From Thermoflexales bacterium (GTDB taxonomy: Bacteria; Chloroflexota; Anaerolineae; Fen-1058): a stretch of 5,889 nucleotides of DNA. Under the pieces are notes generated by a model. It was not told the DNA's origin and ran no database searches. It worked only from the letters and a program-made list of their open reading frames with translations. Below are positions 1 to 4,166 of this stretch, one piece after another; the first letter of the stretch is position 1, and each line of letters opens with the position of its first letter. The DNA is taken from positions 1 to 5,889 of the forward strand of contig JAFGFO010000278.1 of the NCBI GenBank assembly GCA_016931085.1, in the 5' to 3' direction. A program made the position numbers and the translations under genes.

Positions 1-33
1 CTCAGTGCCTTCAAAGCCTTCAGTGCTTCAGTG
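1..33. repeat. Degenerate short-word repeat (CTCAGTG/TTCAGTG), cut by window edge
   Basis: Four 7-nt words follow one another with a period of 8-9 nt: CTCAGTG at 1-7, TTCAAAG at 10-16, TTCAGTG at 19-25 and TTCAGTG at 27-33. The array starts at the window edge, so a second, inverted half may lie outside. Its build resembles the arrays at 486-551 and 3181-3276, but the word is different. The rest of this intergenic stretch (34-112) holds nothing I can identify beyond a weak 6-bp inverted repeat (GAGTGT...ACACTC). Confidence 0.5.
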
Positions 34-112
34 ATTCCACCCCCGGCCGTTCGCCGCTCAAAGAGTGTGCTCCCAACTACCTGCATACAACACTCCCCAT
101 TTGGAATCTCGA

Positions 113-319
113 TTAACCTTCAGAATCGCCTTGCTCAAGCTGGCGTTCTGCTTCAGATAGGCGGCGATTCACATGTCTGCTGAGATAGTACATAGGAATC
201 ACGAAGATGGCACAGAGCCATAAGATCCAATCGTTATGTGATTCGTAGGGTGGCGCAAAGATTCCTATGACCAAGAATAAGACACCCAAAAACGTAAAAA
301 AGGCAGTGAGGTAAAACAC
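113..319 (-). CDS. Small hypothetical membrane protein, two predicted TM helices
   Basis: I do not recognise this 68-residue protein. It has two clear hydrophobic segments, about residues 3-22 (YLTAFFTFLGVLFLVIGIFA) and 31-46 (WILWLCAIFVIPMYYL), joined by a short polar loop. A charged, probably helical tail (RHVNRRLSEAERQLEQGDSEG region) follows. The only possible start is GTG at 319-317, because an in-frame stop lies at 334-332. Ribosome-binding support is weak (GAGATGA at 338-332, further upstream than usual). No good promoter is visible upstream. It diverges from asnS and is visibly AT-richer than the other genes, so it may be a fast-evolving or acquired gene, or a chance ORF. The coherent two-helix-plus-charged-tail layout argues for a real gene. 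By the positive-inside rule the arginine-rich tail would face the cytoplasm. No function is assigned. Confidence 0.5.
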   Translation of the reverse strand: MFYLTAFFTFLGVLFLVIGIFAPPYESHNDWILWLCAIFVIPMYYLSRHVNRRLSEAERQLEQGDSEG

Positions 320-368
320 GAAATTTACGTATCATCTCAATATTTCAGGGCAATCAAGCCGGCGAGCC

Positions 369-402
369 AGACTTCCGAAGTCTAAGAAGACTTCGGAAGT
401 CT
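369..402. repeat. Perfect 15-bp inverted repeat built of two near-palindromes
   Basis: AGACTTCCGAAGTCT (369-383) and AGACTTCGGAAGTCT (388-402) are exact reverse complements separated by AAGA. Each arm is itself GACTTC-N-GAAGTC, palindromic except for its central base. The element can therefore fold as one 15-bp hairpin or as two small ones. A T6 run (416-421) begins 13 nt after the second arm, too far for a standard intrinsic terminator on the plus strand, and no gene ends upstream of it on that strand. The element probably belongs to a dispersed palindromic repeat family, or is a protein-binding site. It is clear in sequence but unproven in function. Confidence 0.75.
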
Positions 403-485
403 TCCATCACCCCGCTTTTTTGAGAAGATACTAATTTGACAATGTTACATTAAATCATGATCCATGCACTGCCAGGCATTTTTTA

Positions 486-551
486 ATCACGAATGACACA
501 AATGGACGAATGACACGAATTTGCCTAAAAAACATTCGTGAAATTCGTGAT
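486..551. repeat. Inverted array of CACGAAT/ATTCGTG words
   Basis: The left half reads ATCACGAAT (486-494), GACACAAAT (495-503), GGACGAAT (504-511) and GACACGAAT (512-520), a period of 8-9 nt. After a short spacer the right half carries the reverse complement, ATTCGTG (534-540) and ATTCGTGAT (543-551). The outermost words pair perfectly over 9 bp, and the pairing extends into flanking T/A tracts with little mismatch. The transcript could fold in several alternative registers. It lies between divergent genes. Confidence 0.75.
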
Positions 552-599
552 AAAAAGATAAGCCTCTGGCAAAAGTATCCAGTAGAGAAAGGATTTCTG

Positions 600-608
600 T
601 GGTAAAAT
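600..608 (+). promoter_or_regulatory. Candidate upstream extended -10 element (TGG-TAAAAT)
   Basis: TGGTAAAAT fits the extended -10 form TGn-TAnAAT and shares the string TGTGGTA with the promoter of the GH13 gene (4128-4134). No convincing -35 lies 16-18 nt upstream. If it is used, transcription would begin near 615 and give asnS a leader of about 100 nt containing the GC-rich hairpin at 658-690. This is a weak call based on motif similarity only. Confidence 0.3.
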
Positions 609-657
609 CACCCCTGGGAATGCCAAAAGTTGAGCGAGACCCGGCGCAAGCTGCACT

Positions 658-690
658 CCCCGCGCGCTTGACCTTGTAAGGCAAGCGGGG
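658..690. promoter_or_regulatory. GC-rich imperfect inverted repeat overlapping the asnS promoter
   Basis: CCCCGC (658-663) plus TTG (668-670) can pair with CAAGCGGGG (682-690), leaving a 4-nt bulge. Inside it, CCT (672-674) can pair with AGG (679-681). The element covers the -35 box and the whole spacer of the asnS promoter. It could be an operator, or a leader hairpin if transcription starts further upstream. It has no T tract, and I see no T-box sequence, so a tRNA-sensing leader is not supported. Confidence 0.35.
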
Positions 691-696
691 TACAAT
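668..696 (+). promoter_or_regulatory. Sigma-70-type promoter of asnS
   Basis: TTGACC (668-673) and TACAAT (691-696) are separated by exactly 17 nt, each one base from consensus. The predicted start of transcription is about 703. This gives a very short leader whose first bases are the ribosome-binding site AGGAG (704-708), 7 nt before the ATG at 716. Confidence 0.75.
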
Positions 697-715
697 TCAA
701 GTTAGGAGAAGTAGT

Positions 716-2053
716 ATGCCAACCATTATTCGCATTCAAGACATCGCCTTCCACGTGGGCCAAGAGGTCACCTTGCAAGGCTGGCTGTACGACAAGACCG
801 GCAAAGGCAAGCTGCAATTCCTGCAAGTGCGGGACGGCACGGGCATCGTGCAAGCCGTGGTGTTCAAAAAAGATGTCGCGCCCGAGGTTTTCGAGGCAGC
901 CCAAGCCATCACCCAGGAATCATCGATGCTCGTCAGCGGCGTGGTGCGCGCCGACGCGCGTGCGCCGGGCATCCCCGGTGGGTTCGAGCTGGGCGTGCAG
1001 GACATGCGGGTCGTGCAACTGGCCGGCGAGTACCCCATCGGCCCCAAAGAGCACGGCGTAGACTTTTTGATGGACCACCGCCACTTGTGGCTGCGTTCGA
1101 AACGCCAATGGGCGGTGCTGCGCGTGCGGGCCAGCGTGATCAAGGCGATTCGCGCCTGGCTGGACGGCAACGGCTTTTTAGGTATGGACACGCCCATCCT
1201 CACCCCGGCCGCCTGCGAGGGGACCAGCACGCTGTTTGAAACGGACTATTTTGGCGACCCGGCTTTTCTCACCCAGTCTGGCCAATTGTACAACGAAGCC
1301 ACGATCGCCGCCTTTGGCAAGACCTACTGCTTCGGGCCTACCTTCCGGGCCGAAAAATCCAAGACGCGCCGCCACCTGACCGAGTTCTGGATGGTCGAGC
1401 CAGAAGTGGCCTATTGTGATCTGAACGGCATCATGGAGATCGAAGAGCAATTCGTCAGCGCCGTGGTGCAGACGGTCCTCCAAGAGCGCGCCGCCGAGCT
1501 GGCCGCGTTGGAGCGCGACCTGGCGCCGCTGCACAAGGTCACCCCACCCTTCCCGCGCATCAGTTACGACGACGCGCTCGATTTGCTGCGCCAGGTCCGC
1601 GAGAAGACAGACGACCCCGAGCAGAAGCAGTTGCTCGAGCTGGAGTGGGGCAGCGACCTGGGCAGCCCGCACGAGACAGCCATTGCCGCGCATTTCGACA
1701 AGCCGGTATTCGTCCATCACTATCCCAGCCAATGCAAGGCCTTTTATATGGAACCGACAGCGGGGCGGGGCGAAGTGTGCGAATCCGTCGATCTGCTCGC
1801 GCCCGAGGGTTACGGCGAGATCATCGGCGGCGGGCAGCGTATGAGCCGGGCTGAGGATCTGGACAAGGCCATTGAGAAACACCGCCTGCCGCGCGAGGCG
1901 TACGGCTGGTACATCGACTTGCGCCTGTACGGCAGCACACCGCACAGCGGCTTTGGACTGGGCATCGAGCGCACCGTGGCGTGGCTATGTGGCCTGGAAC
2001 ACATTCGTGAAACCATCCCATTCCCACGCACACTCAGCCGAATGTATCCATAA
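716..2053 (+). CDS. asnS: Asparaginyl-tRNA synthetase (class II)
   Basis: This cytoplasmic enzyme (EC 6.1.1.22) activates asparagine with ATP and charges tRNA-Asn. The protein has 445 residues, close to the usual 430-470. An N-terminal OB-fold for the anticodon occupies about residues 1-110 ([20 protein letters not shown] at 21-40). HRHLWLRS (121-128) opens the catalytic domain. Motif 1 lies around TPILTP (159-164). Motif 2 is at 208-230, with [20 protein letters not shown] and its ATP-binding R211. Motif 3 is at 412-437, with GFGLGIERT and R419, followed by ETIPFPRT and the typical -RMYP end. [12 protein letters not shown] (184-195) and the [13 protein letters not shown] form of motif 2 favour AsnRS over AspRS. 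The start is ATG with AGGAG 7 nt upstream. The gene looks intact. Its presence implies direct Asn-tRNA charging rather than sole reliance on the Asp-tRNA amidation route. It diverges from the small membrane-protein gene and has its own strong promoter. Confidence 0.97.
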   Translation: MPTIIRIQDIAFHVGQEVTLQGWLYDKTGKGKLQFLQVRDGTGIVQAVVFKKDVAPEVFEAAQAITQESSMLVSGVVRADARAPGIPGGFELGVQDMRVVQLAGEYPIGPKEHGVDFLMDHRHLWLRSKRQWAVLRVRASVIKAIRAWLDGNGFLGMDTPILTPAACEGTSTLFETDYFGDPAFLTQSGQLYNEATIAAFGKTYCFGPTFRAEKSKTRRHLTEFWMVEPEVAYCDLNGIMEIEEQFVSAVVQTVLQERAAELAALERDLAPLHKVTPPFPRISYDDALDLLRQVREKTDDPEQKQLLELEWGSDLGSPHETAIAAHFDKPVFVHHYPSQCKAFYMEPTAGRGEVCESVDLLAPEGYGEIIGGGQRMSRAEDLDKAIEKHRLPREAYGWYIDLRLYGSTPHSGFGLGIERTVAWLCGLEHIRETIPFPRTLSRMYP

Positions 2054-2066
2054 TGTATTTTTATTT

Positions 2067-2134
2067 GCGAATGAGGATTCGATTCGAATCCTCTCGCTCA
2101 TTTCGCCAATCTGAATCATTCGCGTCAATTCGCG
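2067..2134. repeat. Inverted repeats and ATTCGCG words after asnS; possible terminator
   Basis: Twenty nt after the asnS stop lies a perfect inverted repeat, GAGGATTCGA (2073-2082) and TCGAATCCTC (2084-2093), around one central T. An outer pairing of GCGAATGA (2067-2074) is possible with TCATTCGC (2116-2123), or imperfectly with TCATTTCGC (2098-2106). Two ATTCGCG words follow at 2118-2124 and 2128-2134, a period of 10. The position suits an asnS terminator, but no T tract follows, so I treat it as a repeat element with possible terminator activity. It matches the architecture of the other intergenic arrays. Confidence 0.5.
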
Positions 2135-2143
2135 GACCATATT

Positions 2144-2148
2144 GGAGG
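2144..2148 (+). promoter_or_regulatory. Ribosome-binding site GGAGG that fixes the start of the RsbR-like gene
   Basis: GGAGG lies 5 nt before ATG at 2154. A longer reading from the in-frame TTG at 2142 would place this site inside the coding region, so the ATG is the better start. Confidence 0.8.
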
Positions 2149-2153
2149 ATGCT

Positions 2154-3155
2154 ATGCCGACGTACGACACATTTTCTGCACCACTTGCTGGTGGCGCTGG
2201 CCAAGAAAAGAATTGGCTGGCTTTTTCACCCGAGCTATTAGCCTGGCTGAAGCGCCTGGCGCCACTGTTTCGAGAACGAGCGGAAGCCATTACCCAGCAA
2301 CGCCTCAACAAGTTGATCCCGTGGATCGAGACCATGGCCCGTGACGGCGAGCCCGTCTCAAATTTGAACCAGCGGGCCGCGTTGGAGGGCCTGCTTCACC
2401 CGCTCTTGCTCAGCTTGTTGGACAGTTGGGACGGGCAGTTGGCCTCGCTGAACGCCTATTTCGAGAGCTCGTCTGGCATCATCCAAACCTACCTGGCGGC
2501 TGGCGTGCGCTTTCAGGTGCTGTTGGGAGTGACGGACGTGCAAGAAGTGACGCTCATCGAGGCGCTGGTCGACTTGTTCCAAAGCGAGGCCGAGTTTTCC
2601 TCGCCAGCGGTCCAGATCCAAATCGTCGAGGCCATCTTGCGCGTGCACAACCGGCAATTGCTCACCATCGCGCGCATCTACTTCGCCCAGCAGGAAGCCT
2701 CTGCCATTGGCGAACGCGAACAGATCATCGCCAGGCAGCGGCGGGCGATCGTAGAGCTCTCGACGCCCATCATCCCGGTGTTTGAAAACATCCTGGTGCT
2801 GCCCCTGGTCGGCACACTCGACGAACAACGCGCGGAAATCGTCACCGAGGCCTTGTTGATGGCCATCGTCCAAAATCAAGCTGAGACGATCATCGTCGAC
2901 ATCACCGGGCTGTCAGAAATGACGGCGCAAACGGCTGCTTACCTGGTGAGAGCAGCCCAGGCCTCCCGCTTGCTGGGAGCGCAAATCATACTGGTCGGTA
3001 TCTCCAGCCGGGTGGCCATGAACCTGGTCGATCTGGGCACGGACCTGAGAGGAATTAACACCTACGGCAATCTGCAAGCCGGCTTCCAGGCTGCCCTGGC
3101 CGACATGGGCCTGGAGATCAAGCCATCGACAGGGAAAAGCGGCGAAGCGGAGTAG
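2154..3155 (+). CDS. RsbR-like stressosome protein: helical sensor domain plus STAS domain
   Basis: This 333-residue cytoplasmic protein resembles the RsbR co-antagonists. In Bacillus these form the stressosome with RsbS and release the kinase RsbT on stress. Residues about 30-180 are all-helical and probably form the variable sensor domain (RsbR globin-like or RsbRD_N type; I cannot decide). A charged linker (EREQIIARQRR, 187-197) leads into the STAS domain at about 198-320. Its signatures are ELSTPIIPVF (201-210), LVLPLVGTLDEQRAE (214-228), TIIVDITG (245-252), ASRLLGAQIILVGI (270-283) and the final GNLQAGFQAAL helix (305-315). Aligned from memory with B. subtilis RsbRA, the phosphorylated threonines T171 and T205 correspond to E224 and A258, with T257 adjacent to the second. 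No rsbS, rsbT or phosphatase gene is next to it, so its partners must be encoded elsewhere, or it may be an orphan adaptor. It starts 100 nt after asnS and I see no clear promoter, so cotranscription with asnS is possible. It converges with rpsT. Confidence 0.85.
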   Translation: MPTYDTFSAPLAGGAGQEKNWLAFSPELLAWLKRLAPLFRERAEAITQQRLNKLIPWIETMARDGEPVSNLNQRAALEGLLHPLLLSLLDSWDGQLASLNAYFESSSGIIQTYLAAGVRFQVLLGVTDVQEVTLIEALVDLFQSEAEFSSPAVQIQIVEAILRVHNRQLLTIARIYFAQQEASAIGEREQIIARQRRAIVELSTPIIPVFENILVLPLVGTLDEQRAEIVTEALLMAIVQNQAETIIVDITGLSEMTAQTAAYLVRAAQASRLLGAQIILVGISSRVAMNLVDLGTDLRGINTYGNLQAGFQAALADMGLEIKPSTGKSGEAE

Positions 3156-3180
3156 GCCGGCTTCATAGACGAGAATTGTA

Positions 3181-3276
3181 TTACACAGAGATTCACAGAG
3201 GAACACAAAGCATCACAGAGGCTTTTAATCTCGGTGCGTCTCTGTGCGCGAAGCGTCTCTGTGTAGCTCTGTGTAA
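3181..3276. repeat. Inverted array of CACAGAG/CTCTGTG words between convergent genes
   Basis: The left half carries CACAGAG at 3184-3190, 3194-3200 and 3214-3220, with the variant CACAAAG at 3204-3210, an exact 10-nt period over four units. The right half carries the reverse complement CTCTGTG at 3240-3246, 3257-3263 and 3267-3273. The ends TTACACAGAG (3181-3190) and CTCTGTGTAA (3267-3276) pair perfectly over 10 bp. The array fills most of the gap between the RsbR-like gene and rpsT, so a transcript from either side would fold here and it could act as a bidirectional terminator. No strong T tract is present. It is the clearest member of the array type seen in this window. Confidence 0.8.
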
Positions 3277-3296
3277 TGAGTTATTTCGGAGTAGCA

Positions 3297-3557
3297 CTAG
3301 CGGGAAACGGCCAGCGATTTCAGCAGGCGCGATTTGCGGCGGGCGGCGTTGTTTTTGTGAATGATGCCCTTGCCGGCAGCGCGATCAAGCTCAGCGATGG
3401 CAAGCTTTACGGCCAGCTCGGCTTCCTCTGAATCCTGGGCGATCAGCACGCGAGCCTTTTTAACGCTCGTGCGAGCACGCCCGCGCGTGATGAGATTGTG
3501 CTGCCGCTTGCGCATGGAACTGCGAATTCGTTTTATGGCAGATTTGGTATTAGCCAA
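3297..3557 (-). CDS. rpsT: 30S ribosomal protein S20
   Basis: This small basic protein binds 16S rRNA early in assembly of the 30S subunit. The 86 residues match the usual 85-90. The start MANTKSAIKRIRSSMRKRQH, the middle segment VKKARVLI (32-39) and the end IIHKNNAARRKSRLLKSL are characteristic of S20. The start codon is TTG (3557-3555), fixed by an excellent ribosome-binding site, AGGAGGG (3570-3564), 6 nt upstream and by the conserved MANTKSA N-terminus. E. coli rpsT also starts with UUG, and that codon takes part in its translational self-repression, so autogenous control is plausible here too. The gene is a single transcription unit. It has a strong promoter at 3623-3596, diverges from the TPR gene, and converges on the RsbR-like gene with a repeat array between them. 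Confidence 0.97.
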   Translation of the reverse strand: MANTKSAIKRIRSSMRKRQHNLITRGRARTSVKKARVLIAQDSEEAELAVKLAIAELDRAAGKGIIHKNNAARRKSRLLKSLAVSR

Positions 3558-3563
3558 AGTAAA

Positions 3564-3570
3564 CCCTCCT
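3564..3570 (-). promoter_or_regulatory. Strong ribosome-binding site of rpsT (AGGAGGG)
   Basis: On the minus strand AGGAGGG lies 6 nt before the TTG start codon. This near-perfect Shine-Dalgarno sequence explains how a weak start codon could still give high output, and it settles the start of S20. Confidence 0.9.
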
Positions 3571-3575
3571 ACAAT

Positions 3576-3603
3576 ATGACGTACTTAACGGGACTATTAT
3601 ACT
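3576..3603 (+). promoter_or_regulatory. Candidate promoter of the TPR gene, overlapping that of rpsT
   Basis: ATGACG (3576-3581) and TATACT (3598-3603) are 16 nt apart on the plus strand. The -35 match is weak. The -10 shares bases 3598-3601 with the -10 of the divergent rpsT promoter, so if both are real, polymerase could not occupy both at once. Confidence 0.35.
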
Positions 3604-3623
3604 CATTTGCGCAAATTTGTCCA
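3596..3623 (-). promoter_or_regulatory. Sigma-70-type promoter of rpsT
   Basis: On the minus strand TGGACA (3623-3618), one base from the consensus -35, is followed after 16 nt by a perfect TATAAT (3601-3596). Transcription should begin near 3589 and give a leader of about 30 nt. The 12-bp palindrome ATTTGCGCAAAT (3605-3616) fills most of the spacer. Confidence 0.8.
3605..3616. promoter_or_regulatory. Perfect 12-bp palindrome in the rpsT promoter spacer (operator candidate)
   Basis: ATTTGCGCAAAT is fully self-complementary and sits between the -35 and -10 boxes of rpsT, just downstream of the -10 of the candidate TPR-gene promoter. This is a classic place for a repressor site that would act on both genes. 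The sequence is certain; the role is inferred. Confidence 0.4.
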
Positions 3624-3654
3624 GTGGATCAAGTTTCTTAAAGGCAAGGTAACA

Positions 3655-4113
3655 ATGCTCGAGTCAATGTGGCGATGGATTGCAGCCCGTCTCGTTTTTG
3701 TGCGTGGCACCACGTATCGTTTTTGGGCCAACCGCGCTCACGACGTGCGCGAGTACCAACACGCCGTGGACGCCTTCTCGCGCGCGGCTGAAATGGACCC
3801 CAATTTCGTCGAAGCGTATTACAGCCGCGGCATCCTCTACTGGCGCGAGCTGCGCAATCCTTACCGCGCCATCCGGGACCTGACGCGCGTGATGGACATG
3901 CTGCCCGAACGAGCTGAAGCCTGGTTCAATCGCGCCCAGGCGCACACGCTGCGCGGCGATTACCACCTGGCCATCGCCGATCTGGAACACTATCTCTCGA
4001 TCGGCCACGACAGCGGCTGGCGCATCAATGCTGAAACCCAGTTGGCGCTGCTGCGCGATCTAGACGCCGAGAAGCAAGCCAGGGCGCCACTCGGAAATGG
4101 TGGGCGCCATTAA
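3655..4113 (+). CDS. TPR-repeat protein, 152 aa
   Basis: The protein carries about three consecutive tetratricopeptide repeats and probably serves as a protein-protein adaptor. I cannot name a partner. TPR1 covers about residues 18-50 (EYQHAVDAFSRAAEMDPN at 33-50), TPR2 51-85 (FVEAYYSRGILYW...AIRDLTRVMDMLPE) and TPR3 86-119 (AEAWFNRAQAHTLRGDYHLA...). Each shows the usual small/aromatic pattern and the Pro-containing turn is visible in the first two. The first 25 residues are rich in W, F and R (MWRWIAARLVFV) and could form an amphipathic or capping helix; there is no clear signal peptide. A basic, disordered tail ends the protein. I chose ATG at 3655 over an in-frame TTG at 3607. The TTG lies inside the palindrome and promoter region and has no ribosome-binding site, while the ATG has a modest AAGG (3646-3649). 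The gene is divergent from rpsT and 53 nt before the GH13 gene, which has its own promoter. Confidence 0.85.
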   Translation: MLESMWRWIAARLVFVRGTTYRFWANRAHDVREYQHAVDAFSRAAEMDPNFVEAYYSRGILYWRELRNPYRAIRDLTRVMDMLPERAEAWFNRAQAHTLRGDYHLAIADLEHYLSIGHDSGWRINAETQLALLRDLDAEKQARAPLGNGGRH

Positions 4114-4138
4114 GAAATGGGGCGTTATGTGGTACAAT
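4110..4138 (+). promoter_or_regulatory. Promoter of the GH13 gene with extended -10
   Basis: TTAAGA (4110-4115) and TACAAT (4133-4138) are 17 nt apart, and TGG immediately before the -10 gives the extended form TGnTACAAT. Transcription should start near 4145, about 22 nt before the ATG. The -35 overlaps the stop codon of the TPR gene. Confidence 0.65.
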
Positions 4139-4166
4139 AGTAAAAATTGAGGACTAGGGAGCAGGA

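Larger units (their letters stand above)
320..715. other. Intergenic region between divergent genes, 396 nt, AT-rich, repeat-bearing
   Basis: No credible gene is visible here on either strand. The short minus-strand ORFs in 487-904 come from the repeat and from the antisense of asnS. The region holds a double near-palindrome hairpin (369-402), an inverted array of CACGAAT words (486-551), a candidate extended -10 element (600-608) and the main asnS promoter (668-696). The repeats lie upstream of both flanking genes, so they are unlikely to be terminators for either. Confidence 0.7.

Noticed and set aside
486..551. Short repeats read as a CRISPR array
   Set aside because: Words are only 7-9 nt, spacing is 8-10 nt, copies are inverted and degenerate, and no cas gene is present. 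The same holds for 3181-3276.
615..715. T-box riboswitch upstream of asnS
   Set aside because: No T-box consensus, specifier stem or terminator/antiterminator pair is visible, and the leader from the main promoter is only about 13 nt.
487..904. Two short minus-strand ORFs (487-684 and 608-904)
   Set aside because: They run through the repeat array, the asnS promoter and the antisense of asnS, and have no ribosome-binding site or recognisable motif.
1178..1945. Minus-strand ORF of 255 codons
   Set aside because: It lies wholly antisense to asnS, whose family motifs are unambiguous.
2002..2012. CATTCGTGAAA inside asnS, identical to 533-543 in the upstream repeat
   Set aside because: It encodes the conserved HIRE segment near motif 3 of the synthetase, so the match is coincidental.
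3607..3654. Upstream TTG start adding 16 residues to the TPR protein
   Set aside because: The TTG lies inside the palindrome and rpsT promoter and lacks a ribosome-binding site; ATG 3655 is better.
4083..4108. Hairpin GGCGCCAC...GTGGGCGCC near the end of the TPR gene as a terminator
   Set aside because: The stem lies inside the coding region, has a 1-nt bulge and no T tract after it.
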